Origin: Martinezella lusitana
GTDB taxonomy: Bacteria; Pseudomonadota; Alphaproteobacteria; Rhizobiales; Rhizobiaceae
Assembly: GCF_900094565.1 (NCBI RefSeq)
Contig: NZ_FMAF01000039.1
Span: 1-46,389 of the forward strand
Reading direction: 5' to 3'
DNA length: 46,389 nucleotides
Both the position numbers and the translations under genes were made by a program. The notes below the pieces were generated by a model. The model had not been told where the DNA came from. It saw only the letters and a program-made list of their open reading frames with translations, and did no database searches. This document shows positions 8,810 to 18,500 of the stretch, piece by piece. The number at the start of each line of letters is the position of its first letter. Positions within the stretch are counted from its first letter, which is position 1.

Positions 8810-9484
8810 ATGTCCCCCGCCAATAAGACCTTTTCCTTCGAGACCCTGACTTCAGCAGTTTTCCTTTCTTCGGCGTTGCTTGCATTTTCGGCGGCGGCGC
8901 AGGAGCAGCCCGCTCCGGCCGCAAATACCGCCACAGGCAGCGGAGCCGTTCAGGCTACAGCTCCCCAGGCAGGCGAACAGCAGCCAGCACCGCAGGCACG
9001 CGTTCAGAAATTCGACGACTGGTACTATCGCTGCATCGATGGCAAGCCAGCGGACGGTTCGGCGACAACGAACTGCGAAGTCGCGCAGATCGCGACAGTC
9101 AAGCAGGGTGACCAGGATGTGAACATATTGACGCTGGCGGTTGCCAAGGTGCCTGCTCCCACCGCAACGGACAAGAAGGCGGCAAAGCAGCCTGCCAGTG
9201 AACTGGTGCTGACCACGCTCGTGCCGCTCAACATGTATTTGCCAGCCGGCATCAGCATCGACGCCGGCGACAAGCAGGTGGTGCAGCTTGCCTATCGCAA
9301 CTGCAACCAGGCTGGCTGCTGGGCGCAGCAGAAGCTGGATGCCAAGATGGTGTCGGCCCTTTTAAAGGCGGCTGATGGCACCGGGCACGTCCAGATGATG
9401 AATGGCCAGAAGGTCAACATCAAGTTCTCGCTGAAGGGATTGTCGGCGGCGCTGGACGCACTGCAAAAGCCCGCTTCGAACTGA
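8810..9484 (+). CDS. IalB-family (invasion-associated locus B) secreted protein
   Basis: A 224-aa protein with a signal peptide (hydrophobic LTSAVFLSSALLAFSAAAQE), then an Ala/Pro/Gln-rich linker to about residue 65, then an IalB-type domain. Family features are the opening FDDWYYRCID...NCEVAQ and the pair-of-cysteines segment YRNCNQAGCWAQQKLDA. IalB proteins are periplasmic or outer-membrane-associated proteins of alphaproteobacteria, first studied in Bartonella red-cell invasion; their molecular role is poorly known. It is the first gene of an apparent operon, 13 bp before tpsB, which suggests a helper role in secretion or envelope insertion. No strong Shine-Dalgarno is visible before ATG 8810. 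Confidence 0.85.
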   Translation: MSPANKTFSFETLTSAVFLSSALLAFSAAAQEQPAPAANTATGSGAVQATAPQAGEQQPAPQARVQKFDDWYYRCIDGKPADGSATTNCEVAQIATVKQGDQDVNILTLAVAKVPAPTATDKKAAKQPASELVLTTLVPLNMYLPAGISIDAGDKQVVQLAYRNCNQAGCWAQQKLDAKMVSALLKAADGTGHVQMMNGQKVNIKFSLKGLSAALDALQKPASN

Positions 9485-9497
9485 CCGAGGCGAGCCT

Positions 9498-11243
9498 ATG
9501 ACGTCGATCTCGCGTGCGGCGACCGCCATAGGTGGGCTTCTGGCAGCGGTTCTCGCGGCTTCCACGGCGGCCGCTCAGACGCCCAACGACGACTTCGCGC
9601 GCCGGCAAGCGCAGGAGGCTGAGCAGCAGCGGCTGCAGGGCCTGGGGCAGATGACGCCGAAGCCATCTGCGGCCGAAGTTCAGCAGCCGGCGGCGGTCGG
9701 CGGCAAGAGGGCCGGTCCCTGCTTTGCAATTACCCGCATCGAGGTCGAAGGCGTCAGGCAGTTTTCCGCCGGCGCGATCGACAAGGTCACGGCGGCTTAC
9801 GCGAACCGCTGCGTCGGCGTCGGTGAGATCAATGTGCTGCTGCGCGACTTGACGCATCTCTATCTCGACAAAGGTTTTGTGAGCTCCCGCGTCTATGTGC
9901 CGGCGCAGGATATCGCCAGGACCAAAGTGCTGCGCCTCGTTGCCGTCGAAGGCACGCTTGCTGACATCTACATCAACGGCAAGCCAGTTTCGGGCTTCGG
10001 TGCGGCGGGCTCCGGCGTGCTTGCCACGGCTTTTCCCGGCATGAAGGGCGAGATCACCAATCTGCGCGATATCGAGCAGGGTCTCGACCAGATCAATCGT
10101 CTCACCTCCAACAATGCCAAGACGGCGATGCTGCCGGGCAAGACGGACGGCACCTCGATCCTCAATATCGAGAACAAGCCCAGCCACCCCTGGCACCTCT
10201 CGTTCGGCAACAGCAATCTCGGTCAGGAGCAGACGGGATACTCCAAGTCGTCGCTCAATGCCGGCTACGACAATCTTTTCGGCATCAACGACCAGTGGAA
10301 TTTCAGCTACGAACATACCGGCCCGGACTATCCCTGGCGCGATGACGGCCATGGCAAGAGCAACAGCTATTCCGGCAATGTCAGCGTGCCCTACGGCTAT
10401 TGGACCTTCTCGGCGAACGGCTCCTGGTATGAATACAATAGCTCCGTGCCCGGCAATTTCGGCACGCTGCAGACGTCGGGCGACAGCAAGCAGGTCGGCA
10501 TCGGTGCGGATCGCGTAATCCTTCGCGACAAGGATTCGATCACCACCTTCAACAGTGGGCTGACCTACAAGGAAACCAACAACTTCCTGCTCGGCAACAG
10601 GATCGAGGTCGGCAGCCGCAAATACACGGTCGGCGATCTCGGCCTCTCGCATTCGCGCCGTATGCTCGGTGGCCTCTGGGTCTTCGATTTCTCCTACAGC
10701 CAGGGGCTCAATCTCTTTGACGCAGTTGCGCCAGGAGATCCCGGGGCGGGGGATGCCGATCCTCGCTTCTCGAAGTTCACGGGTACGATCACGGTCACGA
10801 AGCCGTTCCAAATCGCAGAGCAGCACTTCGAGATCAACTCGCTCGTGACGGGCCAATATTCGCCCGACAATCTGTTCGGAGCGGAGCAGATCTCGGCCGG
10901 CGGTTATTCCTCGGTGCGCGGCACGCGCGAGACCATGCTTTACGGCAATAACGGCTTCTTCATCCGCAACGATCTCGTCTGGCGGACACAGCCTTTTGCT
11001 GACAATGCCGGACTGGCGAAGATGCTTGGAGAGTTCAGGCCCTATGTCGGTCTCGACTACGGGCGGATCGCACGCCAGGCCCGCTACCAGATCGCAGGCG
11101 GCGACATGCTTGGCTGGACGGTCGGCGCCAAGCTCGCCGGCGGCAATGTCAATTTCGATATGGGTTATTCCGATGTTCTCGGCGGCACGGTCAGCCGGCG
11201 CGACTCCGGGCTTCTTTTCGTAAGTACTTCAATACGTTGGTAA
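9498..11243 (+). CDS. TpsB/ShlB/FhaC-type outer-membrane secretion protein
   Basis: A 581-aa two-partner secretion transporter (Omp85 superfamily). It has a signal peptide cleaved after about residue 26 (...STAAAQ), a periplasmic linker rich in Gln/Glu, POTRA domains at about 70-220 (FAITRIEVEGVRQFSAG; RVYVPAQDIARTKVLRLVAV), and a C-terminal beta-barrel. The conserved L6 loop motif appears as YSSVRGTRE near residue 475, and the protein ends in an aromatic residue (SIRW), as expected for barrel insertion. It should recognise the TPS domain of the giant exoprotein encoded downstream and export it. Length matches CdiB/FhaC proteins (550-590 aa). Confidence 0.95.
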   Translation: MTSISRAATAIGGLLAAVLAASTAAAQTPNDDFARRQAQEAEQQRLQGLGQMTPKPSAAEVQQPAAVGGKRAGPCFAITRIEVEGVRQFSAGAIDKVTAAYANRCVGVGEINVLLRDLTHLYLDKGFVSSRVYVPAQDIARTKVLRLVAVEGTLADIYINGKPVSGFGAAGSGVLATAFPGMKGEITNLRDIEQGLDQINRLTSNNAKTAMLPGKTDGTSILNIENKPSHPWHLSFGNSNLGQEQTGYSKSSLNAGYDNLFGINDQWNFSYEHTGPDYPWRDDGHGKSNSYSGNVSVPYGYWTFSANGSWYEYNSSVPGNFGTLQTSGDSKQVGIGADRVILRDKDSITTFNSGLTYKETNNFLLGNRIEVGSRKYTVGDLGLSHSRRMLGGLWVFDFSYSQGLNLFDAVAPGDPGAGDADPRFSKFTGTITVTKPFQIAEQHFEINSLVTGQYSPDNLFGAEQISAGGYSSVRGTRETMLYGNNGFFIRNDLVWRTQPFADNAGLAKMLGEFRPYVGLDYGRIARQARYQIAGGDMLGWTVGAKLAGGNVNFDMGYSDVLGGTVSRRDSGLLFVSTSIRW

Positions 11244-11263
11244 AGGTGTAACGGGGTAAAACC

Positions 11264-11719
11264 ATGAGTTTCGCAATGATGAAAGACCGAAAAGCTCTCG
11301 CGCTATCCACAGCAGTGCTTTTGAGCTGTTCAATCATACTGTCGGGTTGCGGTGGCCGCGAGGCGCATCCGATCGCATCGACCACCGCGGGTGATACCGG
11401 ACTGCAGTGCAGCGGCATCAATCGCGAATTTGCGGCGAACGAACGCCAGATACTCTCGACCGTCAAGGAGCGTTCGCAGGCCCAGGGCAAGAACGTCATC
11501 CTCGGCGCCACGGGTGTTCTTCTGTTCTGGCCGGCCCTGTTTTTCATGGATCCTAAATCGCCGGAGAAGATCGAGATCGACGCCTTGCGCAATCGCAATC
11601 AGGTACTGACGGATATTGCCCGTTCGCGAGGGTGCGCGACGCCAAAATCCCAATTGGGCGAACTCTACAAGAAGCTCGACGGCGGCGTGAAGACCGCGCC
11701 GGCCGCAAGAGGGGGCTGA
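11264..11719 (+). CDS. Small lipoprotein of the secretion operon
   Basis: A 151-aa protein with a lipoprotein signal peptide ending in the lipobox LSGC (Cys near residue 29). A second hydrophobic stretch, NVILGATGVLLFWPALFFMD, lies around residues 76-95, so it may also span or dip into a membrane. It is followed by a charged segment (KIEIDALRNRNQVL) and a Cys (RGCA). A GGGG ribosome site precedes ATG 11264. It lies 20 bp after tpsB and 10 bp before the next lipoprotein start, consistent with one operon. Similar small lipoproteins with a Gly-rich hydrophobic hairpin occur in many proteobacteria; function is unknown. Confidence 0.8.
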   Translation: MSFAMMKDRKALALSTAVLLSCSIILSGCGGREAHPIASTTAGDTGLQCSGINREFAANERQILSTVKERSQAQGKNVILGATGVLLFWPALFFMDPKSPEKIEIDALRNRNQVLTDIARSRGCATPKSQLGELYKKLDGGVKTAPAARGG

Positions 11720-11729
11720 GGAGATGACG

Positions 11730-12332
11730 ATGGAACTGCGCTTGCTATCTGCAACCGGTGCCTTAGGGGCTCAGCTGATGCGATATCTCTCCGGCGGTAT
11801 CGCCCTTGTTCTCATGATCTTGCTCGCATCCTGCGTCACAACGGATCCACGGCTTGTGGCCGCTCTTCAAAAGACCTCCGTGCGCGAAATCCGCATCGAG
11901 ACAGCACCTGATGTCAAAATGACAGGCCTTTTCACGGAAGGTAAACCCGATCCACAATTGGCCACGGTCGTACGCGTGTTGAAAGGGACCATGGAGAAGG
12001 AGCTGATCGGGTTACCCGGTGGTCCAACGCGAGCGCGGTTGGTCGTCAGCCTCCATGTGGTCGATCTGGCCACGAAGGCTGGACGTGTTCTTATTCACAG
12101 CGACAGCCGGATTGCGGGGATGGTTCGGCTGGAAGACGCCAAGACAGGGCATCTCATTGCCGAGCAGCCCATTGCGGCGGGTAACAGTGGCATGCGCGGG
12201 GAGGGGCTCGGCATATTTGTGGCCATGGCCGTCAATGCAGCTTCGGCCGCAGGGCCCGACGACATTCTGGCGCAACGGCTGTCGAACGCCTTCACTCAGC
12301 AGGTCAAACAGTGGTTGCAGACGAAGAAATAG
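11730..12332 (+). CDS. Second lipoprotein of the secretion operon
   Basis: A lipoprotein of about 200 aa. The start is uncertain: ATG 11724 directly abuts AGGAG, ATG 11730 has a better 6-base spacing, and ATG 11778 gives the tidiest signal peptide (MRYLSGGIALVLMILLASC) with an AGGGG upstream. All share the lipobox LASC. The mature part has alternating hydrophobic strands (ARLVVSLHVVDLATKAGRV) and a Gly/Ala-rich segment. It resembles rhizobial lipoproteins of unknown function with a DUF4410-like layout; this is only an impression. Its place between tpsB and tpsA suggests a role in exoprotein assembly or retention. Confidence 0.75.
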   Translation: MELRLLSATGALGAQLMRYLSGGIALVLMILLASCVTTDPRLVAALQKTSVREIRIETAPDVKMTGLFTEGKPDPQLATVVRVLKGTMEKELIGLPGGPTRARLVVSLHVVDLATKAGRVLIHSDSRIAGMVRLEDAKTGHLIAEQPIAAGNSGMRGEGLGIFVAMAVNAASAAGPDDILAQRLSNAFTQQVKQWLQTKK

Positions 12333-12388
12333 CGGGATGCCGGCCGTCAAGTCGGCTTTCCGAGAGGATTCAGAGTGAACGGCCGATG

Positions 12389-12405
12389 CCGGTCATAAAG
12401 ACCGG
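12389..12405 (+). terminator. Small hairpin between lipoprotein and tpsA genes
   Basis: CCGGTC, loop ATAAA, GACCGG form a perfect 6-bp stem 56 bp after the lipoprotein stop. There is no T-run. It could attenuate read-through into the giant gene or act as an mRNA processing stem. The 190-bp gap may also contain a separate tpsA promoter. Confidence 0.3.
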
Positions 12406-12523
12406 ATGAGCCAGAAGCGGAAATCGCGTTGATCACGTGGCCATGGATGTCGCGATCGATCAGCAAGCTTAGTTTCAATTGCGGCAAGTTCAGCTTGCCG
12501 CGCAGTCACAGTGAAGGCGTGTG

Positions 12524-15500
12524 ATGAGCAAGAAGATCGCATTGGTTGGATCACGACTTGCAGCCAAGGACGGGGAGGTCGCATTTGATCTGCGAAGCCA
12601 GCTTCTGCGCCTTGGGCGGCAGTCGCTTGCCGTCACTCTAAGCTTGCTTCTCTTTCTTCAGCCCGCAATTGCCAACGCGCAATCCGTCTCCGCCGCCGGA
12701 TCGGCGCCTGCCGCCAACCAGCCAAGCGTCGGCGCTGCCCCGAATGGCGTTCCGCTCATCGATATCGTCACGCCGAACGCCGCCGGCCTGTCACACAACA
12801 AATACGATAATTTCAATGTCGGCACCCAGGGTCTGATCCTCAACAACTTCAAGGGCGAGCAAGGCACCTCGAACCTCGGCGGAGTGACACCGGGCAATCC
12901 GAACCTCAATGCCTCGAACCCGGCTTCCGTCATTCTCAATGAGGTCACATCAGGCAACCGCTCGGCGCTGAATGGGCCGACGGAAGTGTTTGGGGGCAGG
13001 GCCGATGTCATTATAGCGAACCAAAACGGTGTAACCTGCAACGGCTGCGGCTTCATCAACACGCCGCATGCGACGCTCACGACTGGCGTGCCGAATATCG
13101 GCGCCGACGGTAGCCTTACCGGCTTCACCGTCAATGGCGGCGACGTCACCTTCGAAGGTACCGGCGGCAACTTTGCGGCTGCTCCCGGCGCCGTCGATCT
13201 GTTCGATGTCGTCTCGCGCCAGATCCATGTCAATGCGCCGGTCTACGGCAAGACCATCCGGCTTACGGGTGGCGCCAGCCAGTATAATTACGCCACTGGT
13301 GAGTCGACGGCGCTGACGGCAACGTCAGGCACGCCGGAATATGCCATCGACGGCACCGCACTCGGCGCCATGCAAGCGGACCGCATCAAGGTCGTCGTCA
13401 CGGAAAAAGGTGCCGGCGTCAAAATGAGCGGTGACATGGCCGCCAATGCCGATGAGCTGTCGCTATCGGCCGATGGCAAGATCTCGATCGGCAATGTGTC
13501 GGGGAACCAGGGCGTCAGCATCAAGTCGAAACAGACGGTGACAGCTGCTAAGGTGACTTCGAAGGCGAAGGTTGCCATTCAAGCTGACCAGGGTGTCACG
13601 CTGCAGACGGTCGCAGCCGATAGCGACATTGTTCTTTCGAGTGGCGCTGGCCTCTTGAGCGTGTCAGGCGATGTCAACAGCGCTACGACCGTACAGATGA
13701 GTTCGGACGGCGGTATTGTTGCCGGAAGCGTTACGGCTGGCAGTGGTGGGGCGTCGCTTTCGACGACTGTGGGGGATATCGCGATTGCCGGCGTGACCAC
13801 CAGCGCAGGCAGCCTCAATCTCACCGCGACCTCCGGCGCGATCTCGGCCGCCTCGTTGCAGAGCAGCCAGAATATTGCCGTGAACGCCGCTCTCGATATT
13901 GCCGTTGCCGGCAACGTGCAGGCGCAGGGTAACGTCAGCGCCGCCGGCCGGTCGATTTCAGCCGGCAAGGTCATCTCCGGCATCGATATCGCCGCCACCA
14001 GTGCTGATCCGAGGGGCAATGTGGTGCTCGGTACAGCCGGCGGTGATCTCGGCCTAACGGCGACCGCCGGCAATATCGCGACCGGCAATCTCGTGTCGGC
14101 TGGAAGCCTCAATGCGAGCGCGACAGGCAATGTCACGGCCGGCAATATCCAATCGACCAACGGTCTGAAAATCGCCGCTGCATCGCTCGCGGCTAGCAGC
14201 GTCACCTCCCATGGCGCGCTTGCGGTCAATACGGCGAGTGGTCGTGTTGATGTCAGCGGCCAAATTCTCGCTGCAAGCAATGTCTTGATCTCGGGGTCTG
14301 CCCTTCAGGCCAGCGCCATCGCCGCTGGCGTCGACTTTGCGGCCACCAATGCGAACGGCGGCAGCATTGTTCTCGGTCCGTCCGGCACGCTCGGCTTGAC
14401 CGCCACGGCGGGCAATATCGTTGCCGACAAATTGCTGTCGGCAGGTGACCTGACGGTCAACGCCGCCCTGTTGCAGGCCAATAACATCACCAGCCACGGC
14501 GCTGTCGGCGTTGTCGGCGGCGTCAACGTCGCCAATCAATTACTCAGCTCCGGCAATACTACCATCAATGGCAACGCTTATGGTGTCAGCGTCGGTCTGA
14601 TTGCCTCGGGCGTCGACTTCGCCGCCACCAAGGCTGCCGGCGGCAATATCGTGCTGGCGGGCAGCGGCGATCTGACGATCAACGACAGCGCTGGCGCCAT
14701 CCAGGCAGGCACCGTGCTTGCGGCCGGCGCGATCAACGCCACCGGCCAGACCATCACCGTCGACACGATCACCGGCCAGAAGGACATCACGCTTTCCGGC
14801 GCCACCAGCGCGACGGCCGGAAGCGGCGGCGTAAAGGTCACGAGCCAGATCCTCGGTGGCGGCAATGTCGGCATCATCGGCTCGAGCATTGCGGCCGATG
14901 CTATTGTCTCTGGCGTCGATATCGCCGCCACCGATGCGGCGGGCGGGCGCATCACCCTTGGCCCGACGATAGCGGGAACCGGCAATCTGACCTTGACGGC
15001 TGCTGGCGCCATCAGCGCCGGAACATTGCTGTCATCGAGCGATCTCATTGCGAACGGCGCAACGATCACCGCCGGCAATATCTCCGCTCATCACGACATG
15101 ACGCTCGGCGGCGTCATCGGTGTCAGCGGCCAGATTCTGGGCGCCGGCAATGTACTGGTCAGTGGGCAGAGCTTATCCGCACAGACTATTGTGGCAGGTC
15201 TCGACTTCGGCGCCACCAATGCTGCCGGTGGCAATATCGTCCTTGGTCAAACCGGTGATCTGAAGGTCGCAACAAGCGGCGTTGTGACAGTGCCGACGGT
15301 CCAGGCTGCTGGCACCGTCGATATCCGCGCCGCATCGGTCGCCAGCGACGCGATGACCGGTCACAAGGACATCACCGTTTCGGCCGTAAGCGGTCCCGTT
15401 AACGTGACCAACCAGGTGCTGGGTGGTGGCAACATCAATCTCGTGGGTTCCGCCATTAACGCCAGCGCCATTATCTCCGGCATCGATTTCGCCCGGACGG

Positions 15501-18500
15501 CTGCGGCCAACGGACAGATTGTTCAGACGACAAGCGGCGATCTGACACTTGCTTCGACCGGTAATATCAATGCCGGTACGCTGCTCTCGGCCGGCCGTCT
15601 CGGCGCTGCAGGAACCACGGTCACCGCCATTGCTATGACAGCACATGGGGACATGACGCTTGCGGGAGCGATCAACGTCAATAGCCAGATCCTGAGCTCG
15701 GGAAATGTACTGATCAGCGGCCAGAGCTTGTCGGTACAGACTTTGGTCGCTGGCATCGACTTTAGCGGCACCAACGCCGCCGGCGGCAATATCGTTCTGG
15801 GTCAAACCGGTGACCTGACGGTCGCGACCAGCGGCGTTGTGACAGCACCGACGATTCAAGCTGCAGGCACCACCGATATCCGCGCCGCGGCGGTCACCAG
15901 CGATGCGATTACCGGCCACAAGGACATCACCGTTGCGGACACCAGCGGTCCGGTTGACATCACTAACCAGGTGCTGGGTGGCGGCAACATCAATCTCTCC
16001 GGTTCTGCCATCAAGGCCGGCGCGATTATCTCCGGCGTCGATTTCACCCGGACAGCGGCCGCCAATGGACATATCGTCCAAACGGCGAGCGGCGATATTT
16101 CCTTGACGTCGCCAGGCGCCATCAGTGCTGCCACACTGCTATCGGCTGGCAATCTGCACGCCTCCGGTTCGGCGGTCACCGCTGATGGCGTCACGGCGCA
16201 TGGCGACGTGACGCTCGGCGGCGCGATCAGCGTGACAGACCAGATCCTGGGTTCCGGCAACGTATCGATCACCGGCCAGAGCCTTTCCGCCCAAACCGTC
16301 GTGGCTGGTATCGACCTCGATGCGACCAACAGGGCAGGAGGCAATATTGTCCTTGGCCAGTCTGGCAATCTCGCGATTTCGGTCGGCGGTACCTTGGCGA
16401 CGCCGACGATGCAGGCCGCCGGCAGCATCAATGCCGGCGGGGCGATCATCAATGCCAATGCCGTCACCGGCCATGGCAACATCACCTTGTCCGGCTCAAC
16501 CACCGTCACCAGTCAAGTCCTTGGCGGTGGTAACATCGCCATCTCCGGTCCAGGCATCAAGGTCGGCACTGTGGTTTCCGGTGTCGATTTCGCCAGAACT
16601 GCTGCTGCCAACGGCAACATCGTTCTGACGGCAAGCGGCGACTTGACGCTTGCGTCGACCGGCTCGATCAATGCCGGCACACTGCTCTCAGCTGGCAAAC
16701 TGAACGCCTCCGGCTCGACCATCGCGGCCGACGGCGTCACCGCGCACGGTGATGTGACGCTGGATGGTGCGACCAGCGTTGCCGGCCAGATCCTCGGATC
16801 GGGCAACATATCGATTACCGGCCAGAGCCTGTCAGCGCAGATGCTTGTCTCCGGCATTGACTTCGATGCCACCAATGCCGCCGGCGGCAATATCGTCCTT
16901 GGTCAGACCGGCGATTTGACCGTGGCCGTCAATGGCGCCGTTGCGGCACCGACCATACAGGCGGCGGGCGCCATCGACGTCGGCGGCGCGTCCGTCACAG
17001 CAGCCTCGATTACCGGCCACAAGGATATTAGCCTTTCCGGCACGGCAGTCGGAGGTGTGAATATCGCCAACCAAGTGCTTGGCGGCGGCAATATTGGCAT
17101 CTCCGGCACGAGCATCCAGGCTGGGACTATCGTCTCGGGCGTTGATTTCGCAGCAACGGCAGCTGCCAATGGGAATATTGTTCAGACGACAAGCGGAAAT
17201 CTGACGCTGGCTTCGACCGGCGCTATCAATGCTGGCACTCTGCTCTCGGCCGGTGCGCTGTCGGCCGGCGGCTCGACCGTGAATGCGGATGCCGTTACAG
17301 CCCATGGCGATGTGACGCTCAATGGCGCCACCAGCATTGCTGGCCAGATCCTTGGCGCCGGCAATGTGCTGATTACTGGCCAGAGCCTGTCGGCACAAAC
17401 GGTTGGCGCCGGTATCGACTTCGATGCTACCAACAGGGCAGGGAGCAATATCGTTGTTGGCACGACTGGCGAACTGACGGCCCAGCTCAGCGGCGGGTTC
17501 TCTGCATCGACGATACAAGCCGCCGGTGCCGTCAATGTCAATGCCGCGACTGTGACGGCCGATACCGTTACTGGTCATGAGGACATCACGCTTTCCGGGA
17601 TAACGACCGTTAATCACCAGATCCTCGGTGGCGGTAATGTTGGCATCTCCGGCTCGAGCATCAAGGCTGGAACTATTGTCTCGGGCGTTGATTTCGCCGC
17701 AACGGCAGCCGCCAATGGGAACATCGTACAGACGACAAGCGGCAGTCTAACGCTCGCTTCGACCGGTGGTATCAATACTGGCACATTGCTCTCGGCCGGC
17801 AGTTTTTCGGCCAGCGGTGCGACCGTGACTGCGGATGCCGCCACAGCGCGTGGCGATATCACGCTCAATGGTGCCACAAGCATTGCCGGCCAGGTTCTCG
17901 GCGCGGGCAACATCCTGATCACTGGCCAGAGCCTGGAGGCGCAGACGATCGTCGCCGGTATCGATTTCGATGCGACCAACAGGGCAGGAGACAATATCGT
18001 TCTCGGCCAGACTGGGGATTTGACGACCCAGCTCAGCGGCGGGTTCTCTGCATCGACGATACAAGCTGCCGGCGACATCGACGTCAATGCCGCCACCGTG
18101 ACGGCCGATACCGTCACCGGCCACAAGGATATCGCGCTTGCTGGTGCGACAACAGTCAATGGCCAAATCCTTGGCGGTGGAACCGTCAGCGCTTCAGGCC
18201 CGAGCATCGCGGCCGGGGCGATCGTCTCCGGTGTCGACTTCGCCGCAACGGCTGTCGCCAACGGCAACATCGTGCAAACATCAACTGGCGATATCTCGCT
18301 CACCTCGACGGGTGGCCTCACCGTCGGCACGCTTCTGTCGGCCGGCGATCTTACCGCTCAGGCGACGGATCTGACGGCAAGCAGCATCACCAGCCATGGC
18401 AAAACCAATCTGAAGGCAAGCGGTACGGCCGCAAGCGGCCGCGTGAATGTGAGTGGCCAAATATTGTCGGCCAGTGAACTCACGATCAACGCCAACAGCC

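Noticed and set aside
9420..10856. Long minus-strand open frame (478 codons) opposite tpsB
   Set aside because: It is the antisense of a clear TpsB gene; its translation is Arg/Ala/Asp-rich without motifs, as expected from high-GC antisense frames.
15173..16081. Long minus-strand open frames within the exoprotein gene
   Set aside because: They are antisense images of the repeats (periodic Gly/Asp/Arg patterns) and have no ribosome sites.
15164..18470. Regularly spaced similar units that could suggest a CRISPR array
   Set aside because: The units are over 500 bp, in frame and protein-coding; there are no short repeats with unique spacers.
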